64,000 bases of DNA, taken from assembly GCA_905479495.1 (NCBI GenBank), contig CAJQMR010000017.1:1-64000 (forward strand), in the 5' to 3' direction. The translations under genes and the position numbers were made by a program. Positions within the stretch are counted from its first letter, which is position 1, and each line of letters begins with the position of its first letter. The notes under the pieces are model-generated. The model saw only the letters and a list, made by a program, of their open reading frames with translations. It was not told the DNA's origin and searched no databases. Positions 36,074-45,733 of this stretch are shown piece by piece. Source of the stretch: an uncultured Anaerolineae bacterium (lineage in GTDB: Bacteria > Chloroflexota > Anaerolineae > Promineifilales > Promineifilaceae).

Positions 36074-39016
36074 ATGGACAATTTCAATGCGGATCAGCGT
36101 GAATTGCAGATTACCATGTTGGGTAAGTTTGAGATGGGATGGGGAAACGGCCGTTCCAGCGAAACATTTACCTCAGCGGTCGCGGTAAAAAATAGAGCCA
36201 TTTTGGGTTATCTTGTCCTCAATAATCGGTCGCACCTTCGTGAGGATCTCGCCAGCATTTTTTGGCCAGACAAAACAGAAAAATCTGCCAAGGCGAACCT
36301 GCGTGTGGCCCTGAATGCCCTGCGCAATGCAGAATTATCCCCTTACCTGGATACCCAGCGGCCAGAAATTACCTTTAACCAACACGCGCCCTATTGGTGT
36401 GATGTACAAACATTTGAAGCCCTAATCACCAAAAGTCGCCACCAACCTGAGCCAGATATTCAATCTCTCAAGAAGGCGATTGATTTATACGAGGGTGAAT
36501 TTTTAGCGGGCTTTTCGCAGCCCGATTTGCCAATTTTTAATGAATGGATGAATGGTCTGCGGCTACGTCTGGATGACCTGGCGTGGCAGGCGCTGGATAC
36601 CGTGATTCGCTGGTCTATGAAGGAACCGGTTGACCACGAGACTGGCATTTTTTATGCAAAACGGGCTTTAGAGCTGGCCCCGTGGCGTGAGTCTGCTCAC
36701 CAACATTTGATGTGGCTCTTAGCCAGCAATGATCAGCGGGCTGCGGCGCTTACACAATACGAGCGGTGCCGGGAGGCGTTAAAAACCTACCTGGATGTCG
36801 ATGAGCCTACTCCCAGGACAGAGGAGCTTTATGTCAATATCCGGGAGATGAAATCGGTAACCAAGCCAACAACTGTGCCTTTGCCGCCTTTACGTGCCCC
36901 TGAAGCAGAGCCGAAACCACCGTTTCTGGCTCCGCTGCTGCCGCCGTTTTTTGTTGGTCGCTCAGAACCTTTGGCCCGTTTAGAGCAGGCGCTTACGGCC
37001 GTTTCTGATTCACCGCGTTTAGGTATCGTAGGCATGGGTGGCATCGGTAAAACCACGCTGGCGCTCCATTTGGCACATGCCCTGCGTAATCAGTTCCCTG
37101 ATGGGGTGCTGTGGGCCAACGTGGTCGATGAGCAGCCAGAGGAAATTGCCACGCAATGGGCGGCGGCCTATGGTTACGATTTAAGCCAGCAATACGCTGG
37201 TGAGGAACGTCTGGCGGCGGTCAAGCGTTTGTTGGCAAATAAGCAGGCGCTGCTCATTTTGGATGATGTATGGGCTGGCTCAAAAATCCGCTATTTGCTG
37301 CCCGATGCTGGCCGCTGTGCGGTGCTTATTACCAGTCGGATGGAACGGGTTGTGCGCAGTGTCGGAGCCAGGCCGCTGTTGTTAAATCAATTTTCGCTGG
37401 AAAGCGGCCGTTCTTTGCTGCTTCATTATGTGGACGAGGAACGCGTCAGCGCTGATCCGGCGGCTGTTACCGAAATTTGCCAACTGGTCGGGAATTTACC
37501 CCTGGCGATCAGTATTGCTGGCAGTTATTTAGCTTACCGTCCTTACCGCACGCTCGCCGATTTTGTTGTTCAGCTGAAGCAGCAAGTTAAACCGCTAGAC
37601 CTTGCGGAGGATGAACAGCGGATTCGGGAAACGTTTGAAATTAGCTGGAAACATTTGGATGGAATGCAAAGTCGCCTGTTTGTTTTGTTGGGTTTGTTTG
37701 CGGGGCGCAGCTTTTCGCTGCAAGCTATTCATGAGATCGCGCAGATTGCCCAGGCAGACATCTTTCTTGTTGAAGATCGGTTACAGGAATTGGTGCAGCT
37801 CTCTTTGCTGAAGAAAGAGGGACACCGCCGCTACCGACAGCATGCTTTGTTGGCCACCTTTGCTGCAGAAAAGTTAGGTGATGCCCCAACGGCCAAAGAA
37901 CGGTATGTCTCTTATTTCTCTGCCTTTGCTGAAGCCCATGCCACGCACTACAAAATGCTTCAGCCAGAGTGGGGCAATTTGGATACGGCCGTAAAATTTG
38001 CCGAATCAACCCAACAATGGGACGCGGTGCTGCGGTTAACGGCCGTTCTTAAAGATGCCTGGTTTGCCCGGGGCCGGTTTGAACAGGCGCGAGACGCATT
38101 CAAAATTGCCTTTCATGCCGCAGTGCGCCTGGAAGATGAACCCCAGTTGGCTCGAAACTGGCTGTGGTGGGGGCAAGCTTGCCTGGAGCAAGGCGATCAG
38201 GCGGAGGCGCGCAAATGGCTTCAGCAAGCGCTAGACCTTTACGATGAGCTGGAAGATGGCATAGGTATTGCCGATGCCGAGTTTGAGTTGGCTCGCCTGG
38301 ACATTGAGCAAACGTTGCCGGAGGAGGCTGAGCGCCGTCTGGATCGCGTCTTGGCTTTGCGCAAAATACACAATGATGAAAAAGGTGTTGCGGCTACCCT
38401 GTACCGCTTTGCCCGGCTGCGGCATCGTCAACAGAATAATGGCACTGCCAGTGAATTGGCTATCCAGTCAGCAGCGAAGCAGCAACAAATTGGCGACCAG
38501 CTGGGCCGCTGTAAAACTTTGCGGCTGTTGGTGTTTATCATGATTGGCCTAAAACAGAATGAGGTTGCCCAACAATATGCTGAGGAAGCTTTGGCGCTTG
38601 CAGAGGTGCTGGATGATTTGGGTGAGATTGCGATGGCAAAAAGAGGGCTGGCTGCAACTTGCCGCATTTTGGGGCGGTTAGAAGAAGCCAATCGACTGGC
38701 AGAAGAGAGTTATGCGAGCCTGGAACGGATGGGGGATCGGCAGGCCATGACGGCCGTACGCTTTTTGCAATGTCTGATCAAACGGTCAGAAGAAAAGTAC
38801 GAGGAAGCATTGCTTCTGGCAGAGGAATGCCATGATGAATTTGCACGCCTACAAGACCATTTGCATGTTGCCTATTGTCTTATTCACCAGGGGGATTTTC
38901 ATCATATTTTTGGCGCTAGGGAAACGGCCGTTCAAAAATGGCAAGCGGCTCTGGAAATTGCCAAAAAGTTGGCTGATCAAGAGATGATTGACAAAATAAA
39001 CGGCCGTCTCCTGTAA
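36074..39016 (+). CDS. AfsR/SARP-type regulator with BTAD, NB-ARC and TPR domains
   Basis: The 980-residue protein has a SARP-like N-terminal winged helix (LQITMLGKFEM, then RSHLREDLASIFWPDKTEKSAKANLRVALNALR), a bacterial transcriptional activator domain (AIDLYEGEFLAGF, YAKRALELAPWRESAHQHLMWLLA), an NB-ARC ATPase with Walker A VGMGGIGKTT, Walker B ALLILDDVWAG and VLITSR, and C-terminal TPR repeats. These STAND-type regulators bind a signal, hydrolyse ATP and activate transcription. The ATG is three bases after a TTG that is also in frame; AAGGAA lies upstream. It carries eight octamers. No biosynthetic cluster is adjacent, so the target is unknown. Confidence 0.92.
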   Translation: MDNFNADQRELQITMLGKFEMGWGNGRSSETFTSAVAVKNRAILGYLVLNNRSHLREDLASIFWPDKTEKSAKANLRVALNALRNAELSPYLDTQRPEITFNQHAPYWCDVQTFEALITKSRHQPEPDIQSLKKAIDLYEGEFLAGFSQPDLPIFNEWMNGLRLRLDDLAWQALDTVIRWSMKEPVDHETGIFYAKRALELAPWRESAHQHLMWLLASNDQRAAALTQYERCREALKTYLDVDEPTPRTEELYVNIREMKSVTKPTTVPLPPLRAPEAEPKPPFLAPLLPPFFVGRSEPLARLEQALTAVSDSPRLGIVGMGGIGKTTLALHLAHALRNQFPDGVLWANVVDEQPEEIATQWAAAYGYDLSQQYAGEERLAAVKRLLANKQALLILDDVWAGSKIRYLLPDAGRCAVLITSRMERVVRSVGARPLLLNQFSLESGRSLLLHYVDEERVSADPAAVTEICQLVGNLPLAISIAGSYLAYRPYRTLADFVVQLKQQVKPLDLAEDEQRIRETFEISWKHLDGMQSRLFVLLGLFAGRSFSLQAIHEIAQIAQADIFLVEDRLQELVQLSLLKKEGHRRYRQHALLATFAAEKLGDAPTAKERYVSYFSAFAEAHATHYKMLQPEWGNLDTAVKFAESTQQWDAVLRLTAVLKDAWFARGRFEQARDAFKIAFHAAVRLEDEPQLARNWLWWGQACLEQGDQAEARKWLQQALDLYDELEDGIGIADAEFELARLDIEQTLPEEAERRLDRVLALRKIHNDEKGVAATLYRFARLRHRQQNNGTASELAIQSAAKQQQIGDQLGRCKTLRLLVFIMIGLKQNEVAQQYAEEALALAEVLDDLGEIAMAKRGLAATCRILGRLEEANRLAEESYASLERMGDRQAMTAVRFLQCLIKRSEEKYEEALLLAEECHDEFARLQDHLHVAYCLIHQGDFHHIFGARETAVQKWQAALEIAKKLADQEMIDKINGRLL

Positions 39017-39028
39017 AATAGTTACTAA

Positions 39029-40300
39029 CTAAATGCCGCCATCGGAATTACCCTCTGGGCCCTTAACGGGCCAATGACCGGCAGTGAACACGGGTGTCCA
39101 TGCTTGTGCAGGGAGCAAGATATCCTTATGTACCTGACTTTCCGCTTTGATCCAGTCTCGCCAGGTTTGGGTATTGCCTTTGAGCCGTACATTTTCTAAA
39201 GCCCCGCCTGTTTTGCATACGCCCACACTTTCCCCATCGACTAACAAATGATACTGCTCCACAGTAGGTGGTTTATTGCAAAATGTGGTGAATGATTCAA
39301 ATAGCGTGTCGGTGGCTTTTTTGCCGTCGGACCAGGGTGTTAGCCGTGTCATGTTCGGCTGCTCGTCTAGAAAATCAATGAAGCTAACGGCCGTTTGCCC
39401 GATAAGTTCTTGTGCCTGGGCCAAATTGGCTGGTGTTGTGCTGTGATACGGTACAAACGTGTGAGGGTGATGGCGAAGGGCAAGCTGTTCTTGCCACAGG
39501 TCATCTAATTCGTCGGCAACCTTTGTATCACCCAGATGTCGCAGGGCTTGGTTAAAACTATACGGCCGTACCGGATTTGGTGGATGTTCCCCGTCATCAA
39601 CGACAAATTTTTCCTGAGAATTGTCCAATAATATTTCTTGCAAGCTGAGCCCGCATACAGGACCCGCCACGTAAGCTGCATACACATCGGCAAAAATTTC
39701 CTCAATCCAATGGTTGATCCAGTCTGGATAAAGCGGAATGAGCGCATGCAGTTTGGCTGCCAAACCCGGTGCATGATGGTAAACAAAATGTCCTACTTCA
39801 TGGGGGATGGCCAATAAATCCTTGTTGACTTTTGTGCCAGAAAATGGAATGCCAACGAGGGCCATCGGCGCATAGGGAATGATCCGAATATTGGCAGACT
39901 TGTTAAAATAGGTGAGGACACTGCATGGTGGTAACAGCCCACCGGTGATAGCTACATTGAGGGCCAACTGCGCCAATTTATCGGCCGTTTCTAGCGCCGG
40001 GGTAAACGCTTTTTGACTCCGCTGGACATGAATCTTTTGAATGAGGCTCATATCGAAGGCAACCTGATCGAGTGTTGCGCGCAATACATGCTCTTGGGGC
40101 AGCACCATCGAAGGCAGTAGCTGTCCTGAAGTAAAACCTTCCCAAAAGAATTCAAATTGATCTTTGCCAAAAGCCAGCAAACTTTCTGTGAGGGTGTGCA
40201 GGCTGCCGCTAACCGGATCGGCTTTCGGATCGAACTGTGCCAGCAGTTGCTGTAATTGTTCCGTCAATGCTTGCCACCGCACTTGCCATTCTGGGTTCAT
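39029..40300 (-). CDS. Putative HEVGH zinc metalloprotein, unknown family
   Basis: The 423-residue protein is cytoplasmic by appearance. A zinc-site HEVGH lies in LAIPHEVGHFVYHH and a following Glu in WIEEIFADVYAAYVAG, spaced like the HExxH ... E(x)xxD pattern of gluzincin metallopeptidases. Nothing else is familiar. GGAG precedes the start. Two octamers lie in the gene. It ends 12 bp before the AfsR-like gene ends (convergent). A function as a peptidase is likely but not proven by motif alone. Confidence 0.6.
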   Translation of the reverse strand: MNPEWQVRWQALTEQLQQLLAQFDPKADPVSGSLHTLTESLLAFGKDQFEFFWEGFTSGQLLPSMVLPQEHVLRATLDQVAFDMSLIQKIHVQRSQKAFTPALETADKLAQLALNVAITGGLLPPCSVLTYFNKSANIRIIPYAPMALVGIPFSGTKVNKDLLAIPHEVGHFVYHHAPGLAAKLHALIPLYPDWINHWIEEIFADVYAAYVAGPVCGLSLQEILLDNSQEKFVVDDGEHPPNPVRPYSFNQALRHLGDTKVADELDDLWQEQLALRHHPHTFVPYHSTTPANLAQAQELIGQTAVSFIDFLDEQPNMTRLTPWSDGKKATDTLFESFTTFCNKPPTVEQYHLLVDGESVGVCKTGGALENVRLKGNTQTWRDWIKAESQVHKDILLPAQAWTPVFTAGHWPVKGPEGNSDGGI

Positions 40301-40531
40301 ACCTTTTCTCCTTTTTCTACAAAATCCAATACAGGGGGTGCTTGCCTATCCTACAAAACTATCTGGTACCAGAGTACTACCTAGTCGCAAATTTATCGTT
40401 AATTTTGCGCTGGGTTGAGGTGTAACGAAGATAGCAAACAAGAAAAACGCTGGGTTAAGCTTAGCAGGGCAACGGCCGTTTTGGCTGCAAAATTTGCGAT
40501 AGGTGGCTGATGGTGAACAGACAGGCGTGAC

Positions 40532-40563
40532 AAAAAAGACGGCCGCTTTGGGAAACGGCCGTC
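40532..40563 (-). terminator. Terminator of YVTN propeller gene built from the octamer
   Basis: On the minus strand GACGGCCG, a ten-base loop, CGGCCGTC and TTTTTT form an intrinsic terminator 35 bp after the propeller gene. Each arm is the core of the genome-wide palindrome ACGGCCGT, so two copies of it make the stem. Confidence 0.85.
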
Positions 40564-40598
40564 TCAAAATGACTTTCTTTAGTTTGGGCTGTTACGCT

Positions 40599-41648
40599 TT
40601 ATGGCACGTAGCTCAGACCAAAAGGATTAAATCCCACGGTTACTTCATCAACCAACACAGGCAAATGATCTGCGCCGATTTCATAAACCGTTACCTTGTC
40701 GGAAGTGCCCCCAGAGTGCGTGACGTACAATTTGTCGGCAGCAGGCGTCAGGGCAATGTTGTGGGGAACAGCATAGGGTGTATCCGTTGTGCCCAGAATT
40801 GTGTTCGTGCGCAGGTCAATGGCCATCAGGCCATCGGTGCCCCCGTTAGGGAGATTGGTGGTATAGAATACTTGACTACTCAGCGGCATGCCTGCACCAT
40901 GTGCTCCTGGCGCGGCAATCTCATCGACCAAATCCAGCGTGTAGCGGTTGAATACAGAAACCAGATCGCTGTTTTGAGCTGGCACATAAATGAATTCATT
41001 GTGGAAGGTGAGGGAGACGTGCGGGTCTTTGCCTACAGGTGCCCGGTTAACCTCGGCAAAGGTGTTAGCATCATACTGCACCAGATAATCATTGTCACCA
41101 GCAAAGCCCAGCATCGTGACGTACGCGTAGTTTCCTAATGGGCCTAGAACCACGTCATGGGGTTTGCCACCCATAGCGACCAAATCAGCCGGTAAATCAA
41201 TTGTGGCTTCAACTGTGAGCGTGCCTGGATTGATCACGGTGATGGTGTTGTCGATATCGTTGTTGACCCAAAGCTGGTTGCCACGCGCGTCGGCCCACAT
41301 ATGGAAAACACCTTCCCCGGCGGGTATGACGTCCTCTACACTAAAATCTCTGGCTCGGAAAACCACAACCTGGTCATTGGCCCGGTCGCCTACAAACACA
41401 CGGTTGCCTGTGCGCGTAAACACGACATACATTGGTTCTGGATCGTTTTCTCCAGCAGGTAAATCATACGTTCCCAGGAGTTCATCTGTCTGTGTATCGA
41501 TTACCGAAATGGAGCCAGAGGCCCGATTGGCTACCACTATTTTCCCACCAGCATTGGCGTCGACCTGGGTTTGGGCCAGAGTTAACGATGCCGGGAAAAG
41601 GGCGGCGAGCAGTAATAGAAGCAGGATCAGTATTTTTTTGCTTTTCAT
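40599..41648 (-). CDS. Secreted YVTN/YncE-type beta-propeller protein
   Basis: The 349-residue protein has a signal peptide (KSKKILILLLLLLAALFPASLTLAQ). The rest is repeats of a beta-propeller: KIVVANRASGSISVIDTQTDELLGTYDLP, NRVFVGDRANDQVVVF and NQLWVNNDIDNTITVINPGTLTVEATIDLP. The family includes YncE and surface-layer YVTN proteins with binding rather than catalytic roles. GGAG precedes the start. It is followed by an octamer-built terminator. The ligand is unknown. The mature protein is expected in the extracytoplasmic space. Confidence 0.85.
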   Translation of the reverse strand: MKSKKILILLLLLLAALFPASLTLAQTQVDANAGGKIVVANRASGSISVIDTQTDELLGTYDLPAGENDPEPMYVVFTRTGNRVFVGDRANDQVVVFRARDFSVEDVIPAGEGVFHMWADARGNQLWVNNDIDNTITVINPGTLTVEATIDLPADLVAMGGKPHDVVLGPLGNYAYVTMLGFAGDNDYLVQYDANTFAEVNRAPVGKDPHVSLTFHNEFIYVPAQNSDLVSVFNRYTLDLVDEIAAPGAHGAGMPLSSQVFYTTNLPNGGTDGLMAIDLRTNTILGTTDTPYAVPHNIALTPAADKLYVTHSGGTSDKVTVYEIGADHLPVLVDEVTVGFNPFGLSYVP

Positions 41649-41778
41649 GCTGTTTCTCCTTGTGAGTAGGGCAAACGGCCGTTTCTCTTCACGCTTTACG
41701 GCCGTTTGCGGGGATGTTTAATAGAGAAACGGTAATGGCAGAGTATTACAGATTTCTTGTGGGAATATTGGTTGACTC

Positions 41779-42759
41779 TTAAGAAGGAGAATTGTATTGT
41801 TCTGCGGTCAGGCTGGCTTGTTCATGCATCATTTGTCGCAGTTCTTGGGGCGCAATGACTTCAACGGCCGTTCCCAACCCCAGCAGTTGGCGGCAAGCGG
41901 TCTCGATGGTGTCGAAGGTTAGCGAGATGGTAGCATAACCAGCTGCATCTTCAGTTGGGGAGGAAGCCAGCAATAAATTTACAATGCCCTCGCCAAAGAC
42001 CAATGCCAGCAGTGGGCCGCTATGAGGGGGCACGCGTAACGTAACGGTCAGGCTGTTTTGCCGCGCTTCAAATTGATCGCGCCACGTTTGCCAATAAGCT
42101 GCCAGATCAAAATCTTTGGGGCGTTCAAACTGGCTGCCGGTTAGCTCAGCATCCATGATACGCGATACGCGATACACCTGAATCATAGAATTGTACATGC
42201 CGCCTACCACATACCAGACGCTGGCCTTGGCCACCAACCCATACGGATCAATCAGGCGCTTCACCCATTGTCCATCCCCGCGCCGATAGTTCATGCGCAG
42301 CCGCTTGTTTTCCCACACGGCCGTTTGCACCAAGGGCAAATAAGGCACTTCTTCATCAGATTGGAACCAGGCCGCTGGGTCCAAATGCAGCCGCTGCTGT
42401 ACAAAGGTTGCATCTTGCTGAAACGGAGCAGGTAAGGAGGCCATGAGCTTGAGCATGGCGGCTTCAGACGCTTTGTCTGCGCCCAAATCAGCCAGCAGGC
42501 CGGGCACGGTAAACATGAACAGTGCCTGCACCTCTTTCTCGTTTAGCCCGGTGAGATTGGTGCGATAGCTCTCCATTAACATGCAGCCACCGTTAGGCCC
42601 GCGTTCAGCATAAACCGGCACGCCAGAGATGCTGAGGGCGTCTAGATCCCGGTAAATGGTCCTCGTGGAGACTTCCAGCCGTTCGGCCAGATCATCGGCG
42701 GTCATACGGCCGTTGGCTTGCAACAACATCAACAAGGAAATTAACCGATCTGCGCGCAT
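41779..42759 (-). CDS. HTH-11/WYL-domain transcriptional regulator (YafY type)
   Basis: I start at the ATG (42759) before RADRLISLLMLLQANG, which is the common opening of the family; an upstream TTG is possible. The 326-residue protein has an HTH_11 winged helix (MTADDLAERLEVSTRTIYRDLDAL) and a WYL domain with VWYVVGG and RVYRVSRIMD. WYL regulators bind small ligands or single-stranded nucleic acid and often control DNA-repair or defence genes. It is divergent from SurE across 155 bp. Three octamers lie within or just upstream of the gene. Confidence 0.88.
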   Translation of the reverse strand: MRADRLISLLMLLQANGRMTADDLAERLEVSTRTIYRDLDALSISGVPVYAERGPNGGCMLMESYRTNLTGLNEKEVQALFMFTVPGLLADLGADKASEAAMLKLMASLPAPFQQDATFVQQRLHLDPAAWFQSDEEVPYLPLVQTAVWENKRLRMNYRRGDGQWVKRLIDPYGLVAKASVWYVVGGMYNSMIQVYRVSRIMDAELTGSQFERPKDFDLAAYWQTWRDQFEARQNSLTVTLRVPPHSGPLLALVFGEGIVNLLLASSPTEDAAGYATISLTFDTIETACRQLLGLGTAVEVIAPQELRQMMHEQASLTAEQYNSPS

Positions 42760-42914
42760 GGAATTAAGTGTCTTGCATCTTTTGTGGCCTGTCAAATGGA
42801 AACGGCCGTTAAACGGCTCTTAACAAACCCTTATTCCCCTCTTAACCTGCTGTTGATTCCCACTTAATGCACCCTTGTTACGCTGGCCTAAAATAGCGAA
42901 AAAAGGAAAAAACT

Positions 42915-43757
42915 ATGCATATTCTCGTAACAAATGATGATGGCGTCACCGCCCCTGGACTGTTGGCTTTGGCCCAGGCGATGCGCCAATTTGGCAAAGT
43001 TAGTGTTGTGGCCCCCGATCATGATTGGTCTGGCGGCGGGCATGTAAAAACGCTAAACCGCCCCCTGCGGGTACGCCGCGTAAAGCTGGCCGATGGCAGC
43101 GAGGCACTCACCAGCGATGGCGCACCGTCCGACTGTGTGGCGTTGGCGTTAATGGGACTGCTAAAAGATAAAGTGGATTTGGTGGTTTCTGGGGTAAACA
43201 CGGCGGCCAATCTGGGCCATGACGTGACCTACTCTGGCACGGTTACGGCCGTTATGGAAGGCATTATCTGGGGCGTGCCTGGGGTTGCGGTGTCGCTAGA
43301 CGGCCGTTCTACCAGCACCTTTGAACTGGATTACACGCTGGCGGTGGACGTTGCCGCTGCTGTGGTACGCACAGTATTACAACATGAGCTGCCCAAAGGT
43401 GTTTTCCTTAACGTTAATGTTCCCCAAGTGCCCGCCGAGCAGTTTAAAGGGATTCGCCTCACCCGGCAGGGACTGCGTGTTTATCGCGACCGCCTGGACA
43501 AGCGGACCGATCCACGCGGCAACGATTATTACTGGATCGGTGGCGACCGACCCACCGGTGTGCCGCATGAGGGGACCGATGTGGGTGCCTTGTTTGTCAG
43601 CTACGCTTCTGTGACGCCGCTGGAGCTGGACTTAACGGCTTTCCACGCCATGCCTTTGCTGGAAGAGTGGCTATGGTCGCTTGAAGGTGACCAGGCAAAA
43701 TATGCGCTGCTGCCTCCTCAGGAAGAGGTACCGATCATGGAACCAGTTTCTATTTAG
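42915..43757 (+). CDS. surE: 5'/3'-nucleotidase SurE
   Basis: The 280-residue protein has the SurE start HILVTNDDGVTAPGLLAL with the metal-binding Asp pair, VVAPDHDWSGGGH, SDGAPSDCVALAL and the metal-site SGVNTAANLGHDVTYSGTVTAVMEG. It dephosphorylates nucleoside monophosphates. Length is a little above the family mean because of a short C-terminal tail. The next gene, a 68-residue protein, starts 18 bp later with its own GGAGG and is likely cotranscribed. Two octamers lie in it, one encoding TAV in the metal-site loop. Confidence 0.95.
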   Translation: MHILVTNDDGVTAPGLLALAQAMRQFGKVSVVAPDHDWSGGGHVKTLNRPLRVRRVKLADGSEALTSDGAPSDCVALALMGLLKDKVDLVVSGVNTAANLGHDVTYSGTVTAVMEGIIWGVPGVAVSLDGRSTSTFELDYTLAVDVAAAVVRTVLQHELPKGVFLNVNVPQVPAEQFKGIRLTRQGLRVYRDRLDKRTDPRGNDYYWIGGDRPTGVPHEGTDVGALFVSYASVTPLELDLTAFHAMPLLEEWLWSLEGDQAKYALLPPQEEVPIMEPVSI

Positions 43758-43775
43758 TCAACTTATGGAGGAAAA

Positions 43776-43982
43776 ATGATAGATATTGCTCGATTGGAAA
43801 ATGAAAAGATGAAAATCCAGCTGACTGGTCTACGTCAGGCTGTGATTCAGGCTGATCCAATGGTGATTGTGGACGGCCGTTTTGAGAAAATGATGACCGC
43901 CCCAATCAACGTCATCGAAATTGCCCGTGAACTGCTGGAATCATTTGCCCATCCTGTTCCAGGGCAAATGACCCAGCTGTAG
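43776..43982 (+). CDS. 68-residue protein downstream of surE
   Basis: The ATG is preceded by GGAGG at ideal distance (ATGGAGGAAAAATG), and the gene directly follows surE, so it is likely real. The product MIDIARLENEKMKIQLTGL continues with RQAVIQADPMVIVDGRFEKMM and ends in a helix with LARELL-like residues. No family is recognised. It contains an octamer that encodes DGRF. A small partner or regulator of the SurE step is possible, but nothing proves it. Confidence 0.7.
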   Translation: MIDIARLENEKMKIQLTGLRQAVIQADPMVIVDGRFEKMMTAPINVIEIARELLESFAHPVPGQMTQL

Positions 43983-43983
43983 G

Positions 43984-44019
43984 GCTGACGATGAAAAAAT
44001 ATGGAATTGCATCGTCAGC
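43984..44019. terminator. Hairpin after the small gene
   Basis: GCTGACGATG and CATCGTCAGC form a perfect 10-bp stem two bases after the stop. There is no long T-run; it sits before a second, nested hairpin and could stop transcription of both strands. Confidence 0.5.
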
Positions 44020-44024
44020 TTGAA

Positions 44025-44070
44025 GGAGCGGTAAGGAAGCGACTTCGTCGCCTTATTTAAATTCCGCTCT
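44025..44070. terminator. Nested hairpin between convergent genes
   Basis: An outer stem GAGCGG/CCGCTC encloses TAAGG..GCGAC/GTCGC..CTTA around TTC. The TTT after it gives a weak plus-strand terminator; the gene on the other strand is the pyrophosphatase. Confidence 0.5.
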
Positions 44071-44086
44071 TTAGGGGAAACGGGAG

Positions 44087-45445
44087 CTACCCCTCTAGCG
44101 CACCTAAAATTGTTGGTAACAACTGCATCTTACGGGAGACCACGCCATCAGCATTGCGCGTGCCGTCCTCTCGGCGCGGATAGGGCAAACCTTCCAGGGC
44201 CGGAACATCGTTTGTAATCAGCAAGCGACTACCGCGTCGTACGACGTCTGTCACCATCAGGACGGCAAAATCAAGGGCGTGGCTATCGCGCAGCTTCATG
44301 AGTGCGTCGCCTAAGTCGCCCATATATTCAGCCAGCTGGCTGCGGTTGGTTACCTCCACCTGGGAAATACCAAATTTCAGACCGCCCGCTTCGTATTGCT
44401 TAAAGTCTGTATTGAGGATTTCATCTGGCGTGCGAGAGGCAAGGCTGGCTCCGGCTTGCAGCACTTGTTCGCCAAATGATTGCACGGTTTCGTTACCCAG
44501 CGGGGAATCGCCTACTTTGGCCCAGCGCAGCAGCCGCTCAGCCGCTTCCCGGTCCCGATGGGTGGTCGTGGGCGAGTTGAGGATGAGCGTGTCTGACATG
44601 ATGCCGGCCAGCAGCAAGCCAGCCAGGGCCGGCGGGGCGCTTAGCCCCGCTTCGTTGATGCGTTCACTGACGAGGGTGCAGGTGCTGCCAACAACATCAA
44701 TGGTAAAGCGGATAGGGGTGCGGGTGGGGGCATTGTCCAGCCGGTGATGGTCTAGCACTTCAATCAGGTCGGCTTCATCCAGCGCGCCCAACGCCTGGCC
44801 AATCTCGTTATGATCTACCAGGATGAGACGATAGCGGGGCGGGTTAAGGGCATCCCGTTGGCGGCAGATGCCCTGATAGCGACCATCCTCATCCACTACC
44901 CAGAACTCGCTGCGTTCTTCGTGCAAAATGCGGGGCAGCACGTCCCGGATGCGGGTCGTGGAGGTAAAGCGGAGCACGTTGGTATCACAGGCTTCGGAAC
45001 ACGGCCGTTCCATAATTTCGGCAATACGCATCTCTTCTCGGCGGGGGTGGGCGCCCACAGATTCCTTTAAAAAGCGAAACAGGCTTAGCACAGTGACCAA
45101 GCCATATGGTGTGCCGTCTTCATTGACAACGGGGGCAACGCCACCCGTACGGTTGGCAATAGCCCAAACATCGCGCAGGGGGCGGTCTGGCGTGGTGGTG
45201 TTGAAGCGTTGAACGATATTTTCAAATCGGGGGGATGCATCGGGCAGCAAAACAGGTGGCTCTAGCTTGAGCCGTTCCAGTACCCAAGATGTTTGTGGAT
45301 TTAGGTGCCCGGCGCGGGCCGCAACGACATTTTCTTCTTCTTCCTGATTTTGTAGCAGCCAGGCGTAGCCCATTGCTGAGGCGATCGAGTCTGTATCTGG
45401 GTTGATATGTCCAATAACATATGTTCCGCTTGTTTTCTTAGCCAT
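44087..45445 (-). CDS. CBS-containing manganese-dependent inorganic pyrophosphatase (DHH/DHHA2)
   Basis: The 452-residue protein has the DHH family II pyrophosphatase motifs: IGHINPDTDS, VDHNEIGQAL, LDHHRLDNAP and a C-terminal DHHA2 region with KYEAG-like FKQYEAGGLKFGISQVEV. Between the first and second motif it carries a pair of CBS domains (YGLVTVLSLFRFLK and RIRDVLPRILHEE). Such CBS-PPases hydrolyse pyrophosphate and are regulated by adenine nucleotides. The reading is cytoplasmic. The upstream start has only GAGAG as ribosome site. One octamer lies in it. Confidence 0.9.
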   Translation of the reverse strand: MAKKTSGTYVIGHINPDTDSIASAMGYAWLLQNQEEEENVVAARAGHLNPQTSWVLERLKLEPPVLLPDASPRFENIVQRFNTTTPDRPLRDVWAIANRTGGVAPVVNEDGTPYGLVTVLSLFRFLKESVGAHPRREEMRIAEIMERPCSEACDTNVLRFTSTTRIRDVLPRILHEERSEFWVVDEDGRYQGICRQRDALNPPRYRLILVDHNEIGQALGALDEADLIEVLDHHRLDNAPTRTPIRFTIDVVGSTCTLVSERINEAGLSAPPALAGLLLAGIMSDTLILNSPTTTHRDREAAERLLRWAKVGDSPLGNETVQSFGEQVLQAGASLASRTPDEILNTDFKQYEAGGLKFGISQVEVTNRSQLAEYMGDLGDALMKLRDSHALDFAVLMVTDVVRRGSRLLITNDVPALEGLPYPRREDGTRNADGVVSRKMQLLPTILGALEG

Positions 45446-45733
45446 AAAAGTTCTCTCTCAAATTGAATTATTAAAAAATGGGTTTGATTCGTTCAGGGAG
45501 TTATTGAGTTCGGTTTAGAAGGTGCAGAGCAGGATTATAGGTGTGTTTCCTGTCGAATTCCCTTTCTTAATTTTTGCTGAATTTTATCCGAAAAAATTAA
45601 TGCTTTATCACTTGTGTGCCAGCTAATCTTTTTCTATGATCGTTTTATTGGACCGTTTGTATTGGAGCAGACACACCATTGAACTTACTTTAAAATGAAA
45701 GATGTGTTCTGCCTCCAGGAAAGGAGGCGTCGC

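Noticed and set aside
36074..39016. AfsR-like regulator as sign of a secondary-metabolite cluster
   Set aside because: No polyketide, peptide-synthetase or other biosynthetic gene lies nearby; such regulators are common in Chloroflexota-like genomes.
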